DNA from: Chloroflexota bacterium
Lineage (GTDB): Bacteria > Chloroflexota > Dehalococcoidia > UBA2979
DNA: 20,151 nt
NCBI GenBank assembly: GCA_947446155.1
Contig: CANFFZ010000030.1
Coordinates: 1 to 20,151 of the forward strand
Direction: 5' to 3'
Positions 5,915 through 13,633 of the stretch are shown here, piece by piece. The notes beneath the pieces were generated by a model that had not been told where the DNA came from, searched no databases, and saw only the letters and a list, made by a program, of their open reading frames with translations. Position 1 is the stretch's first letter. Every line of letters starts with the position of its first letter. A program made the translations under genes and the position numbers.

Positions 5915-7000
5915 ATGAACCGACACTGGCGACAATTCGTTGTGGGGGTGGGGGCCCTCGCTGCCCTCGTCGCAGGGGCCGCATGTGGCGGCGACACGGT
6001 CGAGCCGAAAGGAGCGACTTCGGGCTCGCAGCCTGCCGTCGCTGCGACGGTCGACCCGAAAAAGGACTGGCCCAAGAAGTTTGTCCTGGGTTACTTCGGT
6101 GGCGACGACGCTGAGGCGACCCTTAAGCGGCAAGACCCGTTCAGGAAGTACCTCGAGGGCCGGCTCGGCATGCCGGTGGAGTTGTTCACTGGTACCTCGT
6201 ATGGCGCGGTGATCGAGGGGATGCGCGCGGGCCGTGTCGACGCGATGGTCGTCGGGCCGTTCGCGTACGTCCTCGCGGTCCAGGAGGCGAAGGCCGAGGC
6301 GATTGGTGTCTACGTCTCGTGCCCGGCGTCCCAGAAGGACTGTGTCTACAACCCCAGTGCGCCTCCCTTCTACCAGTCGGTCGTCTTCACCAAGAAGGGG
6401 AGCGGCATCACCAAGTTGGAAGACTTCCGCGGGAAGGGCTTCAACTTCGTCGACCCGGCGTCTGCGTCTGGCCACCTCGCGCCCAAGACCCTCCTCATCA
6501 AGCGTGGCTTCGACCCAGACAAGGAATTCAAGACTGTGTTCGCCGGTAGTCACCCGACCTCCGTCCTCTCGGTGTGGAACGGGAAGGCGACGGGCGGAGC
6601 GACGAACGAGAGCAACCTCCTCACACTGGTGAACGGGAAGCAGATCGAGGCTTGCATGTGGAAGGACGGGCAGATCTCGAAGCCCCGTACGCCAGAGGAG
6701 ATCAAGAAGACCTTCGACGAGTGCCCTGAGGGCAAGATCGCCATCCTGGACGTGACGGACCCGATCCCTTCGACGGCCTTCGGTATCCGGTCGGAGATGC
6801 CTGCCACGTTCAAGCAGGCCGTGAAGGATGCCCTCCTCGGGATGAAGGACGACGCCGCGCTCGTCGCGACCGCCCGCTACTGGTACGCGGACCCGCACCA
6901 GGAGCTTGGCCTGAAGACGCTCGACGCTTTCTACAACCCGCTCCGGGACATCGCGAAGCTCCTCAAGTTGGACTTGAAGGAACTCGCTGAGAAGGGTTAG
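5915..7000 (+). CDS. phnD: phosphonate-binding lipoprotein PhnD
   Basis: This 361-residue protein is the extracytoplasmic substrate-binding component of the importer. It begins MNRHWRQFVVGVGALAAL and has a lipobox-like LVAGAAC with the lipidated cysteine at about residue 24, then a low-complexity linker. This indicates membrane anchoring rather than a free periplasmic protein. The mature part contains KFVLGYFGGDDAEA, GTSYGAVIEGMRAGRVDAM and FVDPASASGHL, the family pattern for phosphonate-binding proteins. The ATG at 5915 with GGGGAAG just upstream is preferred over an in-frame ATG ten codons earlier, because it gives a proper signal peptide. It is separated by 72 bases from phnE and followed by a strong hairpin. 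Confidence 0.94.
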   Translation: MNRHWRQFVVGVGALAALVAGAACGGDTVEPKGATSGSQPAVAATVDPKKDWPKKFVLGYFGGDDAEATLKRQDPFRKYLEGRLGMPVELFTGTSYGAVIEGMRAGRVDAMVVGPFAYVLAVQEAKAEAIGVYVSCPASQKDCVYNPSAPPFYQSVVFTKKGSGITKLEDFRGKGFNFVDPASASGHLAPKTLLIKRGFDPDKEFKTVFAGSHPTSVLSVWNGKATGGATNESNLLTLVNGKQIEACMWKDGQISKPRTPEEIKKTFDECPEGKIAILDVTDPIPSTAFGIRSEMPATFKQAVKDALLGMKDDAALVATARYWYADPHQELGLKTLDAFYNPLRDIAKLLKLDLKELAEKG

Positions 7001-7012
7001 CCAGCACACCCC

Positions 7013-7044
7013 ACGGCCGGGCGCATGCCCCAGCGCCCGGCCGT
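7013..7044 (+). promoter_or_regulatory. intercistronic hairpin between phnD and phnG
   Basis: ACGGCCGGGCGC (7013-7024) pairs perfectly with GCGCCCGGCCGT (7033-7044) around an 8-base loop. There is no following U-tract, so it is probably not a complete intrinsic terminator. Such hairpins behind binding-protein genes usually stabilise the upstream mRNA and lower downstream expression, which would set the PhnD to C-P lyase ratio. The pairing is certain; the effect is inference. Confidence 0.65.
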
Positions 7045-7073
7045 ACAGAACTCATGGACCCGAGGGAGTACCG

Positions 7074-7493
7074 ATGCGACGTGAAGAACGGCTGGAGGCG
7101 ATGGGCGTGGCCGACGGGGACGCCCTCGTCGCCCTCGCGGACGAGGTGCTCGGCACCTTTGAGATCGAAGTCACACGCGGACCGACGGTCGGGCTGCTGA
7201 TGGTGCGGGTGGAGGAGCCGGTCGAACGGCTGCCCTTCAACTTCACCGAGGTCACCGTCTCGGAGGCAGAGGTCGGCGCCGGCAGCCATCGGGGCTACGC
7301 GATGCTGATGGGCAAGCACCCAGAGCGCGCGCTCGCGGCTGCGGTCCTCGACGCGGCGGTCGAGGCAGACCACGCCCTCTCTTCACGGATCATCGAGTTC
7401 CTCGCGGCGGCGCGAGACACCGAGGCGGACGCCTGGGCAGCGCGCTGGTCGCGTGTCGCTCCGACGCGCGTGCGCTTCGAAGACGTGACGTAG
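7074..7493 (+). CDS. phnG: C-P lyase core complex subunit PhnG
   Basis: This 139-residue subunit belongs to the PhnGHIJ C-P lyase core, which with PhnL converts phosphonate and ATP into ribose-1-phosphonate 5-triphosphate. The family pattern shows in RGPTVGLLMVRVEEPVER, FNFTEVTVSEAEV and GYAMLMGKHPERALAAAVL. The length is close to known PhnG proteins. The ATG is preceded by GAGGGAG at proper spacing. It opens the lyase part of the operon, 73 bases after phnD, and phnH follows after 10 bases. The role rests on family and operon context. Confidence 0.94.
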   Translation: MRREERLEAMGVADGDALVALADEVLGTFEIEVTRGPTVGLLMVRVEEPVERLPFNFTEVTVSEAEVGAGSHRGYAMLMGKHPERALAAAVLDAAVEADHALSSRIIEFLAAARDTEADAWAARWSRVAPTRVRFEDVT

Positions 7494-7503
7494 GGAGCGC
7501 GAG

Positions 7504-8109
7504 ATGACTGCACCGACGATGAGTGTCCCAGCGCAGGAGGAGCAAGCGACGTTTCGTGCGCTGCTCGACGCGATGGCGCGCCCCGGGACGGTCCACTCTC
7601 TGCCACCTCGACGTATCGAGGATGGCGAGTGGGGTGGGGCGTTGCTGGTACTCCAGGCCCTCCTCGACCACGAGGTGACGTTCCACGTGCTGAATGAGCA
7701 GTCGCTCATTCATGAGCAACTGCTCCGACGTACCGGGGCACGGTCTGCGCCGCTCGGTCAGGCCGACTTCGTCCTCGCCTCCGGAGACGCGGCGATCGCA
7801 GCCGTCGAGGATGCGCGGGAGGGTGGCTTCGAGGAACCCGAGCGCTCGGCGACGGTCGTGCTGCTCGCTGACTCGATCGGCGACGGTGGGGTGGCGCTGA
7901 CTCTTTCCGGGCCAGGCATCGAATCGACCTCGACACTTCCATTCGCAGGACTGCCGGTCGCCGCATTCGAAGTGTTGCGCGGCCGGACGGTCACGTTCCC
8001 TCAGGGTGTCGATGTGATCCTCGTGGACACTGCGGGCCACGTCGCGGCGGTCCCGCGCAGTACCCGCATTGCCCTGACGACAGACACCCGCATGAAAGTC
8101 GAGGTGTAA
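7504..8109 (+). CDS. phnH: C-P lyase core complex subunit PhnH
   Basis: This 201-residue subunit contributes to the PhnGHIJ complex. Family features are TFRALLDAMARPGTVHSLP near the start, LLVLQALLDHEVTFHVL, a central GPGIESTSTLPFAGL and a C-terminal PQGVDVILVDTAGHVAAVPRST. The ATG at 7504 is preceded by GGGAG. The gene sits 10 bases after phnG and 2 bases before phnI, as in other phn operons. The length is typical. Confidence 0.94.
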   Translation: MTAPTMSVPAQEEQATFRALLDAMARPGTVHSLPPRRIEDGEWGGALLVLQALLDHEVTFHVLNEQSLIHEQLLRRTGARSAPLGQADFVLASGDAAIAAVEDAREGGFEEPERSATVVLLADSIGDGGVALTLSGPGIESTSTLPFAGLPVAAFEVLRGRTVTFPQGVDVILVDTAGHVAAVPRSTRIALTTDTRMKVEV

Positions 8110-8111
8110 CG

Positions 8112-9197
8112 ATGGGTTACTCATCCGTCCGTGGTGGTCTCGATGCCATCGAGCACGCGGAACGGCTCATCGACCTCACGGTCGTCGAGTCGGATCATCA
8201 GGTGGAATTGCCTCAGGTGCAGGACCACCTCCAGTTGTTGCTGGAGCAGGTGATGGGCGAGGGCGGGGTGTACGACCCCGAACTCGGCGCGCTTGCCGTG
8301 AAGCAGGCTGAGGGTGACCCAATCGAGGCGTCGTTCCTGCTCCGTGCTTACCGGACAACGCTCCCCCGTTTGGGCTACTCGTTCCCCTCGACGGGTCGGG
8401 CGATCCGCGTGATGCGTCGTATCTCCTCGGCCTTCCGGGACATCCCGGGCGGTCAGGTACTCGGCACCACGCGTGACTACACGCAGCGCCTGCTGGACTT
8501 CACGCTGACCTCGCGCCGCGAGCCGAGCACGCTGACCGTGCCGCTGGTCGATGTGCCCGAGGCTGGGGAGTTCCCGCTGGTCATCGACGCTTTGCGCGAC
8601 GAGGGCCTAACGGCCCCGGCGCCACTGCGGCAGCACGACGAGGAGCCGTTCGACATTACGCGTGAGCCGATGCGCTTCCCGGCGACACGCGCCGGCCGGT
8701 TGCAGGTCCTGGCCCGCGGCGAGACGGGCGCCATGCTCTCGCTCGCGTACGCGGGCATGCGCGGCTATGGCGGAGCGCATGGCTACGTCGCCGAACTGCG
8801 GTCGGGCGACCTCCCGGTGTTGATCTCGCACCCGGTCACCGGGAACCCCGTGCGCATCGGCTGGATTCCGGTCACCGAGTGCTACCAGGTGGTCGGAGGT
8901 CAGACCTCGCTGCAAGAGGGCGAGCGACACGACTACGAAATGGGGTACGGGATCGTCACGGGTCGCAACGAGCGTAAGGCGATCTCGATGAGCATCCTCG
9001 ACGGCTCGTTGAAGAAGCGCGAGAAGTCGACGCAGCCCCTCGAGGACGAGGAGTACGTCATGTACCACATCGATGCGATCGAGGCGATGGGATTCGTCGA
9101 GCACCTCAAACTGCCCCACTACGTCGACTTCACGGCGTCGTTGCAGCGCACCAGCCGCGTCCGCGAGTTGGTGCAGGCGGCACGTTCCCGTGGCTAA
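8112..9197 (+). CDS. phnI: C-P lyase core complex subunit PhnI
   Basis: This 361-residue protein provides the nucleosidase-like activity that attaches phosphonate to ribose-5-triphosphate with release of adenine. It opens MGYSSVRGGLDAIEHAERL and contains MRRISSAFRDIPGGQVLG, LAYAGMRGYGGAHGYVAEL and SHPVTGNPVRIGWIPVTECY, all strongly conserved in PhnI. GAGGTG upstream serves as ribosome binding site within the end of phnH. The 3' end overlaps the GTG start of phnJ by 8 bases, which suggests coupled synthesis of partner subunits. The length agrees with the family. Confidence 0.96.
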   Translation: MGYSSVRGGLDAIEHAERLIDLTVVESDHQVELPQVQDHLQLLLEQVMGEGGVYDPELGALAVKQAEGDPIEASFLLRAYRTTLPRLGYSFPSTGRAIRVMRRISSAFRDIPGGQVLGTTRDYTQRLLDFTLTSRREPSTLTVPLVDVPEAGEFPLVIDALRDEGLTAPAPLRQHDEEPFDITREPMRFPATRAGRLQVLARGETGAMLSLAYAGMRGYGGAHGYVAELRSGDLPVLISHPVTGNPVRIGWIPVTECYQVVGGQTSLQEGERHDYEMGYGIVTGRNERKAISMSILDGSLKKREKSTQPLEDEEYVMYHIDAIEAMGFVEHLKLPHYVDFTASLQRTSRVRELVQAARSRG

Positions 9198-10080
9198 CGT
9201 CAGCACGCTGCTCGCCGACCGCCGTGCGGAGTTCACCGGGTACTCCTTCGCCTTCCTCGACGACATGGCGAAGCGGGAAATTCGACGTTCGATCCTGAAG
9301 GCCATCGCCATCCCCGGCCACCAGGTGCCGTTCGGCTCGCGCGAGATGCCGATCGCGCGGGGCTGGGGCACGGGCGGCCTCCAGATCACACTTGCCCTCG
9401 TCGGTCCGACCGACGCGATCAAGGTCATCGACCAGGGCGACGACGCGTCGGTCAACGCCGCTAACCTCCGCCGCCTGATCGCGAAGACGACTGGCGCCAC
9501 GGAGGTGTTCGCCACCAGCGAGGCGACGCTGATCCAGACACGTCACCGCATTCCAGAGGAACGCCTTGGCCCGGGCCAGGTGCTCATCTTGCAGGTTCCA
9601 GTGCCGGAGCCGCTGCGCTCGGTTGAGCGCTCCGTGGCTGTGGCCCGCGCGATGCACGCGGAGCGGGACTACGCCCGCATGTGGCTCGCGCTGTACGAGG
9701 ACATCGTGCGGCGCGGTGAGGTCTCAGCCGGCGCAGGGTACCCGGTGATGGTCAACCATCGATTCATCATGGCGCCGAGCCCGATCCCGCGCTGGGACAT
9801 CCCGAAGTTGCACCAGGCGGAATCGCTGTTCCTCTTTGGCGCAGGCCGCGAGAAGCGTATCTACGCGGTCCCACCGTTCACCGATGTGCGCCCACTGGAG
9901 TTCGAGGACTTCCCGTTCGACACCGAGCATTTCGACGGCAAGTCGTGCGCTCGATGCGGGGCGACGGACTCCTACCTCGCGGAGTCACCACGCGAAGACG
10001 GCACCAAACTCGCGGTGTGCTCGGACTCCTCGTACTGCGACGACACTCTGGCGGGCCGGAAGGTGGTGAACCGGTGGTAG
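9190..10080 (+). CDS. phnJ: radical SAM C-P lyase PhnJ
   Basis: This 296-residue enzyme is the catalytic subunit that breaks the carbon-phosphorus bond, giving ribose-1,2-cyclic phosphate 5-phosphate and an alkane. FAFLDDMAKREIRRSILKA and IPGHQVPFGSREMP contain the glycine (residue 43) matching the E. coli glycyl-radical site. Four cysteines at 253, 256, 277 and 283 (CARC, then CSDSSYC) hold the iron-sulfur cluster. The spacing C-X2-C-X20-C-X5-C is one residue shorter in the middle than the X21 I recall for E. coli. The GTG at 9190 is chosen because it aligns with the family N-terminus (MANVS); in-frame sequence before it is the shadow of phnI. It overlaps phnI by 8 bases and phnK by 7. Confidence 0.96.
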   Translation: MANVSTLLADRRAEFTGYSFAFLDDMAKREIRRSILKAIAIPGHQVPFGSREMPIARGWGTGGLQITLALVGPTDAIKVIDQGDDASVNAANLRRLIAKTTGATEVFATSEATLIQTRHRIPEERLGPGQVLILQVPVPEPLRSVERSVAVARAMHAERDYARMWLALYEDIVRRGEVSAGAGYPVMVNHRFIMAPSPIPRWDIPKLHQAESLFLFGAGREKRIYAVPPFTDVRPLEFEDFPFDTEHFDGKSCARCGATDSYLAESPREDGTKLAVCSDSSYCDDTLAGRKVVNRW

Positions 10081-10862
10081 GACTCGAACCGCTGTTGCGC
10101 GTGCGGGACTTGACGAAGGTCTACACCTCAGGCGGGCGCCGCGTCCTCGCGTGCGAGGACGTCTCATTCGACGTCTACCCCGGCGAGGTCCTTGGGATCG
10201 TGGGCGAGTCCGGGTCGGGCAAGAGCACGGTGCTCCAATGCCTGTACCAGGACGTGGCCGCGACCTCGGGGCAGGCGTTCCTCGCTTCGTATCACGGCGG
10301 CGAACGCAGCATCTTCGACGCGGATCGTCGTGAGCGTCGCGAACTGCGGACGCACCAGATCTCGATGGTCTACCAGAACCCTCGGATGGGGCTGAACTTG
10401 ATGGTGACGGCCGGCGGCAACGTCGCCGAGCGATTGCTTGCGGCCGACTGGCGTCGCGTATCCGACATCCGAGGCAAGGCCTCGGACTACCTGAAGCGCA
10501 CGGAAGTCCCGCTCGACCGCATGGATGACTTCCCCGCCTTCTTCTCAGGTGGTATGCAGCAGCGCGTCCAGATCGCGAAGGCACTCGCCAACGGTCCTGA
10601 ACTCGTCCTCCTGGACGAACTGACGACGGGCCTCGATGTCTCCGTGCAGGCAGGCGTGCTCGACCTCGTGCGTGACATCCAGCACACCACCGGGATGACC
10701 GCGATCATCGTGTCGCACGACCTCGGCGTGATCCGCCTGCTCACGGACCGTGTGCTCGTCATGAAGGACGGGCACGTCGTGGAATCGGGCCTCACCGACC
10801 AGATCCTCGAAGACCCCCAGCACCCATACACCCAGTTGCTCGTCAACTGCGTGACTGCGTAA
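10074..10862 (+). CDS. phnK: C-P lyase ABC-type ATPase PhnK
   Basis: This 262-residue ABC-type ATPase has no membrane partner; it docks on the PhnGHIJ core and is needed for phosphonate breakdown in vivo. Walker A GESGSGKST is at residues 44-52, the signature is FSGGMQQRVQIAKAL, Walker B is LVLLDELTTGLD and the H-loop is IIVSHDLGV. The Walker B is followed by DEL where most members have DEP; the catalytic glutamate is kept. The tail DPQHPYTQLLV resembles oligopeptide-type ABC ATPases, as known for PhnK. The GTG at 10074 overlaps the phnJ stop by 7 bases and has an AAGGTGG ribosome binding site upstream. Confidence 0.95.
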   Translation: MVGLEPLLRVRDLTKVYTSGGRRVLACEDVSFDVYPGEVLGIVGESGSGKSTVLQCLYQDVAATSGQAFLASYHGGERSIFDADRRERRELRTHQISMVYQNPRMGLNLMVTAGGNVAERLLAADWRRVSDIRGKASDYLKRTEVPLDRMDDFPAFFSGGMQQRVQIAKALANGPELVLLDELTTGLDVSVQAGVLDLVRDIQHTTGMTAIIVSHDLGVIRLLTDRVLVMKDGHVVESGLTDQILEDPQHPYTQLLVNCVTA

Positions 10863-10870
10863 GGCCTGCC

Positions 10871-11656
10871 ATGACAGACCCCATCCTCAGCGTGCGTGAC
10901 CTCAGCAAGACGATCACGCTCCACATCCTCGGTGGACGCCAGGTGCATCCGCTCCGAGGTGTCTCGTTCGACCTCGAGCCCGGCGAGTTCCTCGCGGTCG
11001 TTGGGCCGTCAGGGGCCGGCAAGTCCTCGCTGCTCAAGGCGCTGTACCGCACCTACGTCGCGGATACGGGCACGGCGATGTTCCGGACAGCCTCCGGTGA
11101 GTCCGTTGACCTACTCAGCGTCCCAGAGCGGGAGATGATCCGGCTCCGACGCGAGGAGATGCGATACGTCTCGCAGTTCCTGAAGGCGCCTCCGCGCATC
11201 CCCGCAGTCGATGTCGTCGCCTCAGTCCTGACCAGTCGAGGCGTGGCGGTAGCCGAAGCCCGCGAGCGTGCAGCGGAGTCGCTGTCGACGCTCCGCATCG
11301 GGCCCGACCTGCAGACTTCGTATCCCGCGCTGTTCTCGGGCGGCGAACAGCAGCGGGTGAACGTCGCCCGTGCGCTCGTCGACCCGCCGCGGCTGCTGCT
11401 GCTGGACGAGCCGACTTCCGCCCTCGACACCGAGAACCGCGCGCGCGTCCTCGAACTCTTGCGAGAGGCACAGGGCCGCGGGACGGCCATGATCGCCATC
11501 CTGCACGACATCGAGGTACTCCGCGTCATCGCCGACCGCGTCCTCGTTCTGGAGGACGGCTACATCACGCAATACGGGCCCGTCTCCGAGATCGTCTTTT
11601 CGGACGACCTCGACGCCGGCGCCGAAGAACTCGCAGCCGCTGGAGGACACGCATGA
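10871..11656 (+). CDS. phnL: C-P lyase ABC-type ATPase PhnL
   Basis: The protein has 261 residues and is the second non-transport ABC ATPase of the pathway; with PhnGHI it supports formation of the ribose triphosphate phosphonate. Walker A is GPSGAGKSS (about residues 45-53), the signature is FSGGEQQRVNVARAL, Walker B is LLLLDEPTSALD and the H-loop is AILHDIEVL. The KTITLHILGGRQVHPLRGVSF beginning, with an insertion before Walker A, matches PhnL rather than transporter ATPases. AAGG precedes the ATG. It starts 8 bases after phnK and its stop overlaps the phnM start by 4 bases (ATGA). Confidence 0.94.
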   Translation: MTDPILSVRDLSKTITLHILGGRQVHPLRGVSFDLEPGEFLAVVGPSGAGKSSLLKALYRTYVADTGTAMFRTASGESVDLLSVPEREMIRLRREEMRYVSQFLKAPPRIPAVDVVASVLTSRGVAVAEARERAAESLSTLRIGPDLQTSYPALFSGGEQQRVNVARALVDPPRLLLLDEPTSALDTENRARVLELLREAQGRGTAMIAILHDIEVLRVIADRVLVLEDGYITQYGPVSEIVFSDDLDAGAEELAAAGGHA

Positions 11657-12858
11657 CGACAACCGCCATAACCCACGCCAATCTGGTCCTGCGCGACGAA
11701 GTGCTCGAAGACGGTGCTGTCCTCGTGGAGGATGGACGTATCGTCGAGGTCGGCCCGTGCACGAGCGTGGGCTGGCGCGGTGCCGACCACGTGGTGGACG
11801 GTGACCACAGACTGTTTGTCGTGCCGGGGCTGGTAGACACCCACTGCGACAGCCTGGAGACCGAGGTTAACCCGCGTCCGCGCGTGAACTTCGATGGTCC
11901 GTTCGCGATCCGAAACTACGAGCGCCGCGCGCTCGCCGCCGGGGTGACGACCTCGTTTCATGCAGTGACGTTCGCGAACATGGCGCGCGTCGAGCGCTCG
12001 ATCAGCGATGCCTTGGACCGCACCGACCTCGTGCGTGCCGCGCGGGCGAGCGCCGGGATGGACCACCAGATCCTCCACCGCTGCGACGTGTGGACGCCGG
12101 ATGGCCTTCCATCGCTGATCGAGTCGATGCGCTCGATGCCAGTTCAGGCGGTCTCGCTCAACGACCACACGCCCGGCCAGGGGCAGTACCGCGACCTGGA
12201 GACATTCAAGAAGACGATGATGGCGATGCGTGCCGCGGACCCCAACTACGATGCGGAGGCGGACATCGTTGCCCGCATCGCGGCCCGTGCGAGCGACACC
12301 ACCACCGTCGCGGGCGTCCTCGGACGGCTGCGTGAGGAATTCGTCGCAGCTCCCTTCATCATGGCGTCTCACGATGACGACTCCCGTGAGAAGACCGAGG
12401 CGATGCACGCTCTTGGCTGCACGATCGCGGAGTTCCCAGTGGTGATGGAGTCCGCACAGCGGGCGCGTGAACTCGGCATGTGGATCACCGTCGGTGCGCC
12501 GAACATCGTGCGCGGAGGCTCGACCTCCGGGAACCAGGACGCGACGGAGCTCATCCGCGAGGGCCTCGCGGACATCATCTGCGCGGACTACCACTTGCCC
12601 TCGATGATCATGTCGGCATGGCACCTCGCGAAGATCGGTGTGTGTTCGCTTCCGGATGCGGTGGCGATGCTCACCGACAAACCGGCGCGTGCCTTCGGAC
12701 TGACTGACCGTGGCCGGATCGAGGTTGGGATGGCGGCGGACCTGCTGTGTGCCGAGATCGTCGACGGTCGTCCGGTCGTCATTTCCACTTGGTACCGCGG
12801 CCGCGCAGTGTTCGGCAGCGAGGTCGCGCGGCCAGCCCTCGCCTCCGCGCAGGCGTAG
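11653..12858 (+). CDS. phnM: alpha-D-ribose 1-methylphosphonate 5-triphosphate diphosphatase PhnM
   Basis: This 401-residue amidohydrolase-superfamily enzyme removes pyrophosphate from the ribose triphosphate phosphonate, giving the PhnJ substrate. Metal-binding features include VDTHCDSLE (residues 61-69, matching the family DxHxDxxE), the conserved SLNDHTPGQGQ, FIMASHDDDS and GAPNIVRGGSTSGN. The C-terminus (GRIEVGMAADLLCAEIVDG) is the usual amidohydrolase composite beta-sandwich. The length is slightly above the E. coli protein. It overlaps phnL by 4 bases and precedes the MBL hydrolase by 9. Confidence 0.95.
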   Translation: MTTTAITHANLVLRDEVLEDGAVLVEDGRIVEVGPCTSVGWRGADHVVDGDHRLFVVPGLVDTHCDSLETEVNPRPRVNFDGPFAIRNYERRALAAGVTTSFHAVTFANMARVERSISDALDRTDLVRAARASAGMDHQILHRCDVWTPDGLPSLIESMRSMPVQAVSLNDHTPGQGQYRDLETFKKTMMAMRAADPNYDAEADIVARIAARASDTTTVAGVLGRLREEFVAAPFIMASHDDDSREKTEAMHALGCTIAEFPVVMESAQRARELGMWITVGAPNIVRGGSTSGNQDATELIREGLADIICADYHLPSMIMSAWHLAKIGVCSLPDAVAMLTDKPARAFGLTDRGRIEVGMAADLLCAEIVDGRPVVISTWYRGRAVFGSEVARPALASAQA

Positions 12859-12867
12859 GCGAGCGAG

Positions 12868-13626
12868 ATGCGGCTCACGATTCTCGGCTCCTCCGCCTCG
12901 CAGCCCGCGGCTGGGGATGGCTGCAGTGGTTACCTCGTGACCCACGAGGGAACCGCGGTGATGCTCGACTGCGGGGCCGGCACGCTGGGGCGTCTTCAGG
13001 AGCAGGTCGCGGTGGATGACCTTTCAGCGATCGTGATCAGCCACCTGCACCCCGACCACTTCAGCGACCTCATCCCCCTGAGATACGGCCGCCGGTACGG
13101 CGACGCCAGCGCTCGGGAGATTTCGGTCTTCCTTCCGCCGGGGGGTATCGCCTACCTGCACGGGCTCGCAGCGGCGCTCTCGAACACACGGCCGTTCTGG
13201 GATGGCGCGCTTCACCTACGCGAATACGCACCCGGGCAAACGATTCAGGTCGGCACGATCGCGGTGGAGCCTCACGAGGTGGTGCACGGCATCCGCTCGT
13301 TCGGGATGCGCGTTTCCGCCGGAGGACGCACGCTCGCGTACTCCTCCGACACCATCATGTGCGACGAAGTCACAGCGCTGACGCAAGGAGCACAGCTGCT
13401 ACTCGCGGAGAACACGATGGGTGGCGGCGCTCCCTCGCATCACCACCCGGTCACCCACATGTCGTCGGTGCAGGCTGGTCTGGTTGCCGCGCGCGCAGGT
13501 GTCGAGTCGCTGGTGCTGACGCACTTCTGGTACACCGCTGACCGTGACCTCGCGTGCCTCGAGGCGGCGTCGACGTTCGGTGGCCGCATTCTGGCCGCAC
13601 GCCCCGGGTTGTGCGTCGAAGTGTAA
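12868..13626 (+). CDS. metallo-beta-lactamase-fold hydrolase in the phnP position
   Basis: This 252-residue protein begins MRLTILGSSASQP and carries the zinc motif HLHPDH at residues 59-64, further metal ligands in HEVVHG, SSDT and a C-terminal LTHFW. By position after phnM it should do the PhnP step, opening the cyclic phosphate of phosphoribosyl 1,2-cyclic phosphate. However, the N-terminal cysteine-rich structural zinc site of E. coli PhnP is missing, and the sequence looks closer to the YhfI/Rv1339 branch of cyclic-nucleotide or RNase Z-like hydrolases. It may be a non-orthologous PhnP substitute. It is the last gene of the operon and nearly touches the convergent gene ending at 13634. 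Fold certain, exact substrate inferred. Confidence 0.8.
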   Translation: MRLTILGSSASQPAAGDGCSGYLVTHEGTAVMLDCGAGTLGRLQEQVAVDDLSAIVISHLHPDHFSDLIPLRYGRRYGDASAREISVFLPPGGIAYLHGLAAALSNTRPFWDGALHLREYAPGQTIQVGTIAVEPHEVVHGIRSFGMRVSAGGRTLAYSSDTIMCDEVTALTQGAQLLLAENTMGGGAPSHHHPVTHMSSVQAGLVAARAGVESLVLTHFWYTADRDLACLEAASTFGGRILAARPGLCVEV

Positions 13627-13633
13627 GCGCGGC

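Noticed and set aside
5033..7009. Very long minus-strand open frame of 658 codons opposite phnE-phnD
   Set aside because: It lies wholly antisense to two certain genes, is extremely rich in Arg, Asp, Glu and His as expected from the reverse frame of GC-rich codons, and shows no domain.
11560..12945. Minus-strand open frame of 461 codons opposite phnM
   Set aside because: Antisense shadow of phnM; composition is Arg/His/Asp rich and no motif or ribosome binding site is present.
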